This document shows, piece by piece, positions 25,172 through 33,727 of a stretch of 64,000 bases of DNA; position 1 is the first letter of the stretch, and each line of letters opens with the position of its first letter. A program made the translations under genes and the position numbers. This DNA is from Secundilactobacillus pentosiphilus (GTDB lineage Bacteria; Bacillota; Bacilli; Lactobacillales; Lactobacillaceae): positions 47,552 through 111,551 of the forward strand of contig NZ_BCMI01000007.1 in the NCBI RefSeq assembly GCF_002217985.1, read 5' to 3'. Under the pieces are notes generated by a model. The model was not told the origin of the DNA and made no database searches. It was given only the letters and a program-made list of their open reading frames with translations.

Positions 25172-25206
25172 AAAAAACGGCTACTAATAACTAGTAGCCG
25201 TTTTTT
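25172..25206. terminator. Bidirectional terminator-like hairpin
   Basis: AAAAAACGGCTACTA pairs perfectly with TAGTAGCCGTTTTTT around a 5-base loop. No gene flanks it closely, so it may end a small RNA. Confidence 0.75.
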
Positions 25207-25406
25207 AATTAGAAATGAAATATCCTTACCTTTTCAATGCTTCATCACGACTTAATCCTCATTCATGTTTTGTAGGAGACATCTACAAATCCTGAACTAC
25301 TGGTTTACTGATAAACGCACTGCCTGAATTTTGATCCATTATACAAACGGTATAATTTCACTCGCAATCGTATAGATTACTGGGGGTCTCTGATTTTTCA
25401 TCAGAA

Positions 25407-25434
25407 TGAGTTGATTGGGGGGAATCAACTCATG
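25407..25434 (-). other. Perfect 11-bp hairpin with a six-C loop (minus strand)
   Basis: ATGAGTTGATT and AATCAACTCAT enclose a loop of six Gs on the plus strand, six Cs on the minus strand. On the minus strand a second small stem CTGAT/ATCAG and ACCCCCA follow. The form matches the C-rich-loop hairpins at 18.7-19.2 kb. No coding frame in 25207-25500. Confidence 0.4.
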
Positions 25435-25503
25435 AGGGATTTGAAAATATTCAAACCAAAAGGATGATTAAGGCGAAACGTCATTAATAAAATTACTCCA
25501 GAA

Positions 25504-25586
25504 ACGACAACGACCCGGCCAGGTCTCTCTCCTGTCCGGGTCGTGTCACTAGAATGTACTGTTGATCTCTAGTGCTGAGCATTTTT
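25504..25586 (-). ncRNA. Family D candidate small RNA, copy D2
   Basis: Minus strand: AAATGCTCAG, a perfect stem CACTAGA/TCTAGTG, GACACGACCCGG, then a hairpin closed by CCGGGTCG and a T-rich tail. It matches D1 at 19214-19296 in its conserved blocks. TATATAA upstream is a possible -10 element. Confidence 0.5.
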
Positions 25587-25785
25587 ATATAATTTTCGTT
25601 TCAAATCTTTATGACAAGAAACATCATACAACGGAATATTCAATTGTGCAAGACTTTTTTCCCAATTTTTTTGTTTTTTCTCAATAAATTGACAAGTCTA
25701 CTTCATATTGCATCTCTGGTGAAACTCCATTAAGCTAGGAATCATAGCCGTTTACAACAGCTTAATTTCTCTTTGGGAGGCGCTT

Positions 25786-26541
25786 ATGAAAATTATTATT
25801 GCCCCAACTAAAAAAATGGTCGTGAATACTAACGACTTTGATATTCAAGGATTACCTGTATATATAGAAGAAACTCGCCAAGTTCTTAAAAAAATGCGGA
25901 CGTTCACCTATGAACAGGCTAAAGCCATGTGGCATTGCAGCGATAAACTCGCGCGACCCAACTACACCTGGTTACAAGAGTTGGATTTAGATACCCAGCT
26001 CACACCAGCCATCCTTGGTTACACCGGCATCCAGTACCAATACATGGCGCCGGATCTTTTCACCGCTCCCGCCCTCGCTTATGTCCAAGCCAACTTGCGA
26101 ATTCTCTCTGGTTTTTACGGTATCTTACGGCCGTTTGACGGTGTTGTTCCTTACCGATTGGAAATGCAGTCTGCCATACAGGTCGCAGGCAGCCGCAACC
26201 TGTATGAATTCTGGGGGAACCGCCTATACCAGGCGTTACGTTTCAATGATGGCCCCGTACTCAACCTGGCTTCACAGGAGTACGCCAAAACGATTACCCC
26301 CTTCCTGCAACCTAATGACCGCATGATTAACGTCGTGTTTGGTTCAGAAGTTAACGGCAAATTAAAAATAAAAGCCACGTTAGCCAAAATGGCCCGTGGC
26401 GAAATGGTACGCTATTTAGCCGAAAACAATGTTCATGACGTGTCCGCCGTGACTCATTTTGATCATCCGGACTGGCACTTTGATAGTGACCGGTCAACTG
26501 CTGACCAACTTGTTTTTGTCAATAATGAACGTCAGCACTAG
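25786..26541 (+). CDS. yaaA: Peroxide stress protein YaaA (UPF0246)
   Basis: 251 residues, starting MKIIIAPTKKM, with the family blocks AILGYTGIQYQ, RILSGFYGILRPFDGVVPYRLEM and YELAENNVHD-like C-terminus (here RYLAENNVHDVSAVTHFD). Escherichia coli YaaA lowers free iron during hydrogen peroxide stress and binds DNA. GGGAGG precedes the ATG. It converges with a TetR-type gene, overlapping by 4 bases. Confidence 0.92.
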   Translation: MKIIIAPTKKMVVNTNDFDIQGLPVYIEETRQVLKKMRTFTYEQAKAMWHCSDKLARPNYTWLQELDLDTQLTPAILGYTGIQYQYMAPDLFTAPALAYVQANLRILSGFYGILRPFDGVVPYRLEMQSAIQVAGSRNLYEFWGNRLYQALRFNDGPVLNLASQEYAKTITPFLQPNDRMINVVFGSEVNGKLKIKATLAKMARGEMVRYLAENNVHDVSAVTHFDHPDWHFDSDRSTADQLVFVNNERQH

Positions 26542-27125
26542 GCAATCTCGGTACGTTTCTGATAACTGTCAATGCGCTTGGTCCGTAATAGAAAACCGTT
26601 GATGCCATCTTCTAAGTATGCCTTTAAATACTGATATTCCTGCTGCAGGTCGACGTTATCCTGGTGATAGAGCCAATCCTTTAATGAAAGAAACAGCGTG
26701 CCGCCCAACGTTTTTTGCAGGAATTCGCAGTAACTGGTATCAATACTAATCTTTTCAACCTGACCGAGACTGGTAAAAATTTGACCGACCATCGTCTTTA
26801 AATGAGTGACAATAACCTCTTCAGGTGCGTTTTGAACATCCAGCTTCAGAACATTTTGGTAAAAATCCCGGTTATGATCAAAGTAAGTCAGCATCGCCAG
26901 CAAAGTTTGCGGCCAAAATTGATAATTGCCGCAGTACTTCACAGCGTCTTTGACCTCGGTTGAATAAATTTCAGCCAGCACGTCGTATTTATCACGAAAA
27001 TGGTCGTAGAATGATTGCCGACGCATGCCGGTCACTGCCATGATCGTTGTCACCGTAATTTTATCAAACGGCTGTGAAACAACGAGCTGCTTCGTTGCTG
27101 CCATGATTTTTTCCTTTGTCGTCAT
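26538..27125 (-). CDS. TetR/AcrR family regulator, DhaS-like
   Basis: 195 residues. An N-terminal helix-turn-helix (ITVTTIMAVTGMRRQSFYDHFRDKYDVL, residues about 23-50) and a helical ligand domain similar to the DhaS branch. The target is not evident; the divergent ThrE gene is the nearest candidate. Confidence 0.85.
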   Translation of the reverse strand: MTTKEKIMAATKQLVVSQPFDKITVTTIMAVTGMRRQSFYDHFRDKYDVLAEIYSTEVKDAVKYCGNYQFWPQTLLAMLTYFDHNRDFYQNVLKLDVQNAPEEVIVTHLKTMVGQIFTSLGQVEKISIDTSYCEFLQKTLGGTLFLSLKDWLYHQDNVDLQQEYQYLKAYLEDGINGFLLRTKRIDSYQKRTEIA

Positions 27126-27243
27126 GCCATCTGCTCCCTTCGCTCTTACTCATTACTACGATACCATACATTGCGACCCTTGTGGAAAACGACTACCCAT
27201 GCTTATAATATAGGAAGTCTAATTATTTGGAGGTTTTTATCAG

Positions 27244-28593
27244 GTGACTGAAGAAGGAGAACAATCGACAAATCTGGTCCCATCAGACCAGCATCATATG
27301 GCGATTCACTGGAAAGATTTTGCACCGAACCAAGATACGCCCATCAAGCAGGCACGAGTCAAAGCCCGTGCATCGATCGTGGGCCGGATCGGCATTATGA
27401 TGCTTTCCTGCGGTACTGGGGCGTGGCGTGTCCGCGATGCGATGAACACCGTTGCTCGCGTACTTAATTTAACTTGTTCTGCTGATATCGGCTTAACAAC
27501 GATTAACTTCACCTGTTTTGATGCAGGCCACAGTTACTCGCAAATTCTGGCGCTGCCAAATACGGGTGTGAATACGGACAAGCTCTTCGTGTTAGAAACG
27601 TTTGTCAGACAGTTCGGTCAGAAATACGCGCAATTAACGATTCAGCAATTGCACCATCAACTAGACGGAATTCAAAAAACACCAGGTCACTATTCTCCCA
27701 TTATGAAGGGCCTGGCAGCTGCCATTGCCTGTGCGTCATTTATTTTTTTACTGGGCGGCGGCTGGATTGAAATGTTTTGCACGTTCATCGGTGCCGGTAT
27801 TGGGAACTGGGTACGTGGTGAAATGGGGAAGCGCAAGCTGTCCACTATTTCGGGCATTGCTATCAGTGTCGGCATAGCTGAAATTGTCTACTTTACGGCA
27901 TTTAAAAGTCTGCAAGTATTTTTGCCAATTGCTGGTAATCACGAAGCTGGGTACATCGGTGCCATGTTGTTCGTGATCCCTGGTTTCCCCTTTATTACCA
28001 GTTTCTTGGATTTATCAAAACTGGATATGCGTTCGGGGCTGGAACGTCTGACTTACGCCATCATGATCACCGGTGTTGCTACGCTCTGCGGCTGGCTGAT
28101 TGCATTGATCATTCACTTCCAGCCGGAAGACTTTATTTCACTGGGACTAAGCCCGTTTTGGCTATTATTCTTACGGTTACCGGCAAGTTTCTTTGGGGTA
28201 TACGGTTTCTCCATGATGTTTAACAGTTCGCAGAAAATGGCGATCACGTCTGGCCTTATAGGTGCGGTTGCCAACACATTACGGCTGGAATTGGTCGACT
28301 TTCACACCATTCCCGCACCGGCTGCCGCTTTCTGCGGTGCGTTGGTAGCTGGACTGTTAGCATCCACGATCAACCGAAAAGTTGGTTATCCACGGATTTC
28401 GTTAACGGTCCCTTCAATCGTCATTATGGTGCCGGGGCTTTATATTTACCGCGGAATTTACTACATTGGCTTAAACGAAATTGGTGACGGGGCGCTGTGG
28501 TTAACGCGTGCGGCACTGATCATTTTGTTCCTGCCGCTTGGTTTGTTTGTTGCTAGATACCTGTTGGATGAGGATTGGCGGCATTTTAACTAG
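27244..28593 (+). CDS. Threonine/serine exporter family protein, ThrE two-domain fusion
   Basis: 449 residues. The soluble N-terminus plus first membrane half (LSCGTGAWRVRDAMNTVAR) is the ThrE/DUF1212 domain and the C-terminal half (from about residue 310) is the ThrE_2/DUF3815 domain, together about ten membrane segments. Many Firmicutes encode the halves separately; here they are fused as in Corynebacterium ThrE. The start is a GTG 10 bases after GGAGG. The TAG stop belongs to repeat A3. Confidence 0.85.
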   Translation: MTEEGEQSTNLVPSDQHHMAIHWKDFAPNQDTPIKQARVKARASIVGRIGIMMLSCGTGAWRVRDAMNTVARVLNLTCSADIGLTTINFTCFDAGHSYSQILALPNTGVNTDKLFVLETFVRQFGQKYAQLTIQQLHHQLDGIQKTPGHYSPIMKGLAAAIACASFIFLLGGGWIEMFCTFIGAGIGNWVRGEMGKRKLSTISGIAISVGIAEIVYFTAFKSLQVFLPIAGNHEAGYIGAMLFVIPGFPFITSFLDLSKLDMRSGLERLTYAIMITGVATLCGWLIALIIHFQPEDFISLGLSPFWLLFLRLPASFFGVYGFSMMFNSSQKMAITSGLIGAVANTLRLELVDFHTIPAPAAAFCGALVAGLLASTINRKVGYPRISLTVPSIVIMVPGLYIYRGIYYIGLNEIGDGALWLTRAALIILFLPLGLFVARYLLDEDWRHFN

Positions 28594-28720
28594 AGTGCGT
28601 GGAGCAACTCGGGTAGATGCCAGAGTGTAAGTGAATTGAAAAGGTGCAGCCCTGATTTTGGGGGCTGTGCCTTTTTAATTTGCTTACACGGCAGGCATCT
28701 GAGTTGCAGAACGCGATTAG
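28594..28720 (+). repeat. Family A long hairpin repeat, copy A3
   Basis: Begins at the ThrE stop (TAG AGTGCGTGGAGCAACTC). Pairs GCAACTC/GAGTTGC, GATGCC/GGCATC, GTGTAAG/CTTACAC, AAAAGG/CCTTTT and CAGCCC/GGGCTG, and ends GAACGCGATT. It is the best-paired copy. The inner hairpin with CCTTTTTAATTT may terminate transcription. Confidence 0.8.
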
Positions 28721-28743
28721 GCTACGTAAAATTAACCAGCAAA

Positions 28744-28788
28744 AAGAGGCACCAGGATGATTACGAAAATCGTCCTGGCACCTTTGCT
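28744..28788 (-). terminator. Terminator after the AI-2E family gene
   Basis: AGGTGCCAGGA pairs with TCCTGGTGCCT around a 12-base loop and is followed by CTTTTTGC on the minus strand. Confidence 0.75.
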
Positions 28789-28794
28789 CTAACC

Positions 28795-29922
28795 CTATTC
28801 TTTCAAAATACCCTCTTTTTTAAAGGTTGCGTTCCGCATCAACCGATATAACGTTGCCGTCACGGGTACCGCTAGCATCATGCCAACGATGCCAGACAGC
28901 CCGCTGCCAACAGTAATTGCGGCTAACACTAAGATGCCTGGCAGCCCAATGGTACCGCCCACTACTCTTGGGTAAATCAGATTACCTTCAATTTGCTGAA
29001 GGATCACAATGAAGACAACGAATAAAATGGCTTGAATCGGTGATGATACGGCGATGAGCACAAAACCAACGACCCCACCGATCCAAGCACCGATCATTGG
29101 GATCAGGGCACTGACACCAACCAACGCACCAATTGATAATGCGTCTGGAAATTGAAAAACCATCATCCCTAGCGTACATAGCGTACCCAGAATGAAGCCC
29201 TCCAACACCTGTCCGGCGATAAAGCTAGAAAACATCTTGTCCGTCACACGCAGCACATAGTGCGTTTTTACAACGAACTTGTTTGGTAAAAAGTCATCCA
29301 TCAGCCGGTTTAGCCAGCCACCAATTTTTTCTTTACCGCTGATCAGATAAATTGAAAAAACAAAAGCTAGGACAAAGTTCAGCAGTCCAGAAAAAATGTT
29401 GGTGAAAATGGATATGGTGGAACTAAAGATACCGGAAGCCCCTGCAGTCAGATACTTCGTTGCCTTAGATTCAATCGACTGCCAGTTAAATGAAGACGTG
29501 GCATCCGTGAATCGCTGACTAATGGTATGGTTATGATCCACTTGATTCAGCCAGTGCGTGACATCATTAACGGTACTTGGTAAGGTCTTAAAGAAACTGT
29601 TGATGGCATCGATAAATTGTGGAATTACTAACCGCATGACACCGGCAATCACCAGTACGATAATCAGTAAGGCCAACAGGATTGCCAGCGGACGCCGCAA
29701 TCCCTGTGCCCATTTTTGATCAGCGCGCGGCCATAGCCACTTTTCCAGTTGACGGGACAGCAGGTTAACCGCATAAGCCATGACGCCGCCTAATATCAAA
29801 GGGTTAAGCACCGAGAGCAACTTGCCGATAGCCCCAAAAATCTGCCCTGGGTAAACCAGGCAGGCTAAAAAAAGCGCGACCACGACACTGCTCCAGATAA
29901 ACGATTTCTTGGATATGGTCAT
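28795..29922 (-). CDS. AI-2E family transporter (TqsA/YtvI-like permease)
   Basis: About 375 residues of the PF01594 family, with 7 to 8 membrane segments, an extracytoplasmic helical loop (residues about 95-170) and the family segments GLLNFVLAFVFSIYLI and GVSALIPMIGAWIGG. Members include quorum signal exporters and Na+/H+ antiporters, so the substrate is open. The ATG at 29922 follows GGAGGTG; the frame from 29958 has none. Confidence 0.85.
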   Translation of the reverse strand: MTISKKSFIWSSVVVALFLACLVYPGQIFGAIGKLLSVLNPLILGGVMAYAVNLLSRQLEKWLWPRADQKWAQGLRRPLAILLALLIIVLVIAGVMRLVIPQFIDAINSFFKTLPSTVNDVTHWLNQVDHNHTISQRFTDATSSFNWQSIESKATKYLTAGASGIFSSTISIFTNIFSGLLNFVLAFVFSIYLISGKEKIGGWLNRLMDDFLPNKFVVKTHYVLRVTDKMFSSFIAGQVLEGFILGTLCTLGMMVFQFPDALSIGALVGVSALIPMIGAWIGGVVGFVLIAVSSPIQAILFVVFIVILQQIEGNLIYPRVVGGTIGLPGILVLAAITVGSGLSGIVGMMLAVPVTATLYRLMRNATFKKEGILKE

Positions 29923-30003
29923 TTGAACACCTCCGCGAGTAGAATTGATTACTTTCATTTTACCTTAATTAGATGACTCGACCAAACTTTCTTTCAACAT
30001 TCA

Positions 30004-30051
30004 AAAATAGCTTGGAGCCAATCTGTAACACGAAGGCATCCAAGCTATTTG
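30004..30051 (-). terminator. Terminator after the cytochrome b5-like gene
   Basis: AAATAGCTTGGA pairs with TCCAAGCTATTT around a 23-base loop. Confidence 0.75.
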
Positions 30052-30069
30052 AATGAATTGCTATTATTT

Positions 30070-30300
30070 TTAAACCAATTTACCAACAACCGGTAACTTG
30101 GCCAGTACTGACTTCTTATGCGGTGCAGTCATGATGACCTCCGACAGGTCCTTACCCGCGACGTTGCCATGGTGCTCACCGTTCTTCCAAGCATCCACAT
30201 CCGTCACATCATAGATCGTACCGTCGATTGCAACATACGCCTTATGACCATCCTTGCCATCATATTGCTTCAGTTCTTCTTTGGTTAAGTTTACTGCCAT
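30070..30300 (-). CDS. Cytochrome b5-like heme/steroid-binding domain protein
   Basis: 76 residues, one cytochrome b5-like domain. LTKEELKQYDGKDGHKAYVAIDGTIYDVTDVDAWKNGEHHGNVAGKDLSE shows the fold of membrane steroid-binding/b5 proteins, with the histidine of the HHGN segment and APHKKS as possible heme ligands. No membrane anchor. Small stand-alone members are common in lactobacilli; partner and function are unknown. Confidence 0.8.
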   Translation of the reverse strand: MAVNLTKEELKQYDGKDGHKAYVAIDGTIYDVTDVDAWKNGEHHGNVAGKDLSEVIMTAPHKKSVLAKLPVVGKLV

Positions 30301-30377
30301 GAGTCATCCGTCCTTTCTTGTCTCTAACCATCAGTCTACCATTTATCACCCGAAAAGTCAGTTAAATTGACAGCGCT

Positions 30378-31775
30378 TTACTGTTCCGCTTTTACCTCGA
30401 CCCGTTTTGACGTCACGTGCAGGCCAATACCCGTAAAGCCGCTGATCAGAGACATCACTGGGCACAGTAGACTAAAGAAGACGAAGGGCAGGTATGACAT
30501 GGTTGGCACTCCCAACGTGTTGGCAATGAAGACCCCGCCAACGCCCCAAGGAACTAGGTAGTTCAGTACGGTCCCGCCATCTTCCAGCGTCCGACCAAGC
30601 GCCGAGTTTTCTAGGCCGCCGTTATTAAAAGCCCGTTTAAATGACCGTCCAGGTAAAATAATGGAAAGAAACTGCTCACCGACGAAAATGTTGATGCCGA
30701 TGCAGGCAGCTAAAGCAGCAGAAACTAATTTACCGTGAGAGTTAAGGTGAGCAGATAACGGGGTCATCACAGCACTGACCAAACCGAAGTTTACCAGCAG
30801 GCCACCTAATGACAGCGTCAAAACAATCAGTGCCACAGTAGGCATCATGCTGACGATCCCGCCTCGTGATAATAACAAGTTAACTTCTGAATTGGACGTC
30901 TTAGCAACAAAACCGTTAGTGATGATGTTACTAGCCTTGGTAACGCTGAGCTGCGGATTATTGATAAACATCATCACAGCTGAAACCAGCACGTTTAACA
31001 GCATGGTCGGAATCGCCGCCATCTTAAAGCCGGCACAGACAAATACCAAAACGATTGGGATCAGTGCCACCCACGAAATGTGGAAGTCCTGTGATAAAGC
31101 GGCAACCGTGGTATTAATTTTCGCAAAGTCAGCGTGGTTGTGGCCGAAACCGAGAAGAGCAAACACCACGGTGGAAATGACCGCAGCTGGCACCGTGGAC
31201 CACAGAATGGTCTTCATGTGATCGAACAAATCCGTATCTACAACTGCCGCAGCTAAGTTGTTGGTTTCGGATAATGGTGAGCACTTATCACCAAAGACCC
31301 CGCCGGAAATAACCGCCCCGGCAACCAGGGCTGGGTTAAAGTTCATGGTAACACCGATACCGAAGAAGGCAATCCCCACAGTGGAAACCACCGTGAAACA
31401 GCTCCCTACAGCGGCACCAACTAAGGAACAAACCAGAAAGACGGTGGGCAGGAACCACTGCGCGCTGATGGCCTTAAACCCAATCACCATCAACGTGGGA
31501 ATGGTCCCGGCAGCGATCCAGGTACTGATCATCGCCCCAATTAAAATAAAGATCACGATGGGAATGATTCCTTTATCGATCCCGTCTTTGATACCGTGAT
31601 TAATGTCATCCCATGAAAGGCCTTTGAATTTCGCCCAAAAGATGGTCACGGTAATGGCTAATAAAACGGGTACTTGTGGTGACAGCCCAAAACCGATCAC
31701 CCCAGTTCCCATGATGGCCAAAATAATCACTAACATCACAATGGCTTCTCTTAAACTTAATTTGATTTTTTGCAT
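30378..31775 (-). CDS. nhaC: NhaC-family antiporter, probable tyrosine transporter
   Basis: 465 residues, about 11 to 12 membrane segments, with the GDKCSPLSETNNLAA motif of NhaC proteins. NhaC members exchange Na+ with H+ or organic solutes; several lactic acid bacterial genes behind Tyr T-boxes are predicted tyrosine carriers (established comparative-genomics view). The leader here has a T-box with a TAC specifier, which supports that reading. AAGGGAG precedes the ATG. Confidence 0.85.
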   Translation of the reverse strand: MQKIKLSLREAIVMLVIILAIMGTGVIGFGLSPQVPVLLAITVTIFWAKFKGLSWDDINHGIKDGIDKGIIPIVIFILIGAMISTWIAAGTIPTLMVIGFKAISAQWFLPTVFLVCSLVGAAVGSCFTVVSTVGIAFFGIGVTMNFNPALVAGAVISGGVFGDKCSPLSETNNLAAAVVDTDLFDHMKTILWSTVPAAVISTVVFALLGFGHNHADFAKINTTVAALSQDFHISWVALIPIVLVFVCAGFKMAAIPTMLLNVLVSAVMMFINNPQLSVTKASNIITNGFVAKTSNSEVNLLLSRGGIVSMMPTVALIVLTLSLGGLLVNFGLVSAVMTPLSAHLNSHGKLVSAALAACIGINIFVGEQFLSIILPGRSFKRAFNNGGLENSALGRTLEDGGTVLNYLVPWGVGGVFIANTLGVPTMSYLPFVFFSLLCPVMSLISGFTGIGLHVTSKRVEVKAEQ

Positions 31776-31882
31776 AACGTTGATCTCCCTTTTAGTTGTT
31801 TGTTAACGGCATCTTTTCTGGTCGATCAATATCGCGTCATCCCGCCGCTGGTTGTTCTCATCACAATACCTTCTCCCCAATA

Positions 31883-32112
31883 AAAAAATCGCCCCCATTG
31901 CATTTAATTGCAACAGGGACGATCAGACTCTACCGTGGTACCACCCAAATTGTGCACATTACTGTACACCACTCACCAGAAGATAATGGATTCTAGCGGT
32001 AACCACTGCCGACGTCTACGTATTTCGTCAACTTCACCCTGATTGACTCGCAGCAACCGCCAACTTCCTGACACCCAGATAAAGTGCTACTTGATTGTAA
32101 GTCCGACATTAA
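31883..32112 (-). ncRNA. T-box leader of nhaC, tyrosine specifier predicted
   Basis: On the minus strand: AGTAGC of the specifier loop, apical GGAAGTTGGCGGTTGCTGCGA, the specifier TAC at 32020-32022 followed by a purine, the T-box TTGGGTGGTACCACGG (31934-31949) and a terminator (TCGTCCCTGTTGCAATT with its complement, then seven Ts) at 31883-31923. It would allow nhaC expression when tRNA-Tyr is uncharged. Confidence 0.88.
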
Positions 32113-32124
32113 ATATTAATTAAA

Positions 32125-32152
32125 ATTATAACCTGATTTTTGTAAAATGCAA
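32125..32152 (-). promoter_or_regulatory. Promoter of the T-box-nhaC transcript
   Basis: TTGCAT (32147-32152) and TATAAT (32125-32130) on the minus strand, 16 bases apart, just before the T-box. Confidence 0.65.
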
Positions 32153-32218
32153 GTGACAGGGTGAAATTACCAAATCGCTACTAAATCCGTACAAGCCTTT
32201 CACCGTTAATCAACGGCC

Positions 32219-32235
32219 TAATCATGATATGATTA
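32219..32235 (+). promoter_or_regulatory. Operator-like palindrome before the oxidoreductase cluster
   Basis: TAATCA and TGATTA flank a 5-base centre about 25 bases before the first gene of the cluster and overlap its probable -10 element. The regulator is unknown. Confidence 0.35.
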
Positions 32236-32257
32236 TCAAGAAGGGAGCCGACATTCG

Positions 32258-32812
32258 ATGCATATTTTACTGATCAACGGGTACACGCCGCACCCCGATG
32301 CGGGTGGTAAATTAACCCAGACACTAGTGGCCATCAGCCGCGAAAAATTAACTCAGCATCACCAGGTTAAATACACTGCTGTCACGGATTATCAGGCCAG
32401 CGAAGAAGCCGAAAAGTTCCGCTGGGCTGACTTGATCCTGCTGTATTTTCCCCTCTACTGGTACGCGGTGCCGTGGGGACTGAAACGCTACTTAGATGAC
32501 GTTTTCGCACTGCACGTTTTTTACGATGCGGATGAAAATGCCCAGCCAGTTCCGTTAATGACTGGTAAACACTTCGGCTACGTCACCACCCTAGCGGCCG
32601 TTCCCGAAACTTACGCACCGGACAATCCGCTGACAGAAGGCCTCACAGTTGCTGATCTACTCAAACCACTGAACGTTACTTTCCGTTACGTGGGTATCGA
32701 ACCCGCTGCTCAATTTCACAACTGCATCTTCTATGATGTCTATAATCCAGCAGTAATCGAACCAATCAAGGCATCGCTCCTCACTGAATTATCAAAATTA
32801 GATGGCGAATGA
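32258..32812 (+). CDS. NAD(P)H-dependent oxidoreductase, flavodoxin-like fold
   Basis: 184 residues similar to KefF/MdaB-type quinone reductases. HILLINGYTPHPDAGGKLTQ is the flavin phosphate loop; WADLILLYFPLYWYAVPWGLKRYLDDVF is the conserved flavodoxin_2 block. It probably reduces quinones or similar electrophiles with FMN/FAD. AAGGGAG precedes the ATG. It opens a cluster with an SDR and an aldo/keto reductase. Confidence 0.88.
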   Translation: MHILLINGYTPHPDAGGKLTQTLVAISREKLTQHHQVKYTAVTDYQASEEAEKFRWADLILLYFPLYWYAVPWGLKRYLDDVFALHVFYDADENAQPVPLMTGKHFGYVTTLAAVPETYAPDNPLTEGLTVADLLKPLNVTFRYVGIEPAAQFHNCIFYDVYNPAVIEPIKASLLTELSKLDGE

Positions 32813-32871
32813 CTCTCATTCACATGAAAAGAACTAGAATAGAAGTAAAAACAAAAAGGAGTACTTATTTT

Positions 32872-33717
32872 ATGGCAAATAAAACATGGCTTATCACAGG
32901 AACTTCAACGGGTTTTGGCCGCTCTTTAGCAACCCTATTGGCACAGAAACCGGATCTAAACTTAGTGGCAACTGCTCGGCACACCGATCAACTGGACTAC
33001 CTCGATCAATACGATCACGGTCAGATTCAAAAACTCACGTTAGATGTGACCAAGCGAGATGAAATCGACCAAGTCGTTAAACAGGTCAACGACCGCTTCG
33101 GCAGCATCGATGTGCTAGTTAACAACGCCGGTTTAGGTTACTTCGGCACCTTTGAAGAAAGTGATCGGGATGCCGTTCAATACATGTTCAACGTGAACGT
33201 TTGGGGCTTAGCCGATATGACTCGTGCGGTATTGCCTACCATGCGCAAGCAACGCAGCGGTGCCATCGTCAACTTATCATCAATTGCCGGCCTCCACTCA
33301 TTTCCAACCTTATCGTTTTACAACGGTACCAAATACGCCGTTGAGGGGTTGAGTGAATCATTGGCACAGGAAGTTAAAGACTTAAACATTAAAGTTTTAT
33401 TGATTGAACCAAGTGGTTTCCGTACCGACTGGGCTGGCCGTTCTTCACAAAAGACGGTGCCAACTTCACCGGATTACCAGCAATTTGCGGCATCCATTAA
33501 GCAAAATAATGCCACTGCGCACCATGAAGCCGGTGACCCAGATGCAGCTGCTGAAATCATTTACGATCAAGTCACTAACAACTACGATCAGCTGCCATTG
33601 CGCCTACCTCTAGGCAAGTTTGCATCCGACATGGCAATTGATAAATACACGAAGTCCTTAGCTGATTTTAAACGGCTTCGTGACATCTCTGTTTCTGCTG
33701 ATAAACCCGAAAAATAG
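32872..33717 (+). CDS. Short-chain dehydrogenase/reductase
   Basis: About 281 residues, classical SDR. TGTSTGFGRSLA binds the cofactor, NNAGLG is in place, SSIAG supplies the serine and YNGTKYAVEG the catalytic Tyr and Lys. The start at 32872 follows AAAAGGAG; the frame from 32809 overlaps the previous gene without a binding site. Substrate unknown. Eleven bases separate it from the aldo/keto reductase. Confidence 0.9.
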   Translation: MANKTWLITGTSTGFGRSLATLLAQKPDLNLVATARHTDQLDYLDQYDHGQIQKLTLDVTKRDEIDQVVKQVNDRFGSIDVLVNNAGLGYFGTFEESDRDAVQYMFNVNVWGLADMTRAVLPTMRKQRSGAIVNLSSIAGLHSFPTLSFYNGTKYAVEGLSESLAQEVKDLNIKVLLIEPSGFRTDWAGRSSQKTVPTSPDYQQFAASIKQNNATAHHEAGDPDAAAEIIYDQVTNNYDQLPLRLPLGKFASDMAIDKYTKSLADFKRLRDISVSADKPEK

Positions 33718-33727
33718 GAGTGTATAC

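Noticed and set aside
25073..25255. 60-codon frame MLFFKKNQKYV
   Set aside because: Runs through an AT-rich stretch and a perfect terminator hairpin at 25172-25206; no RBS.
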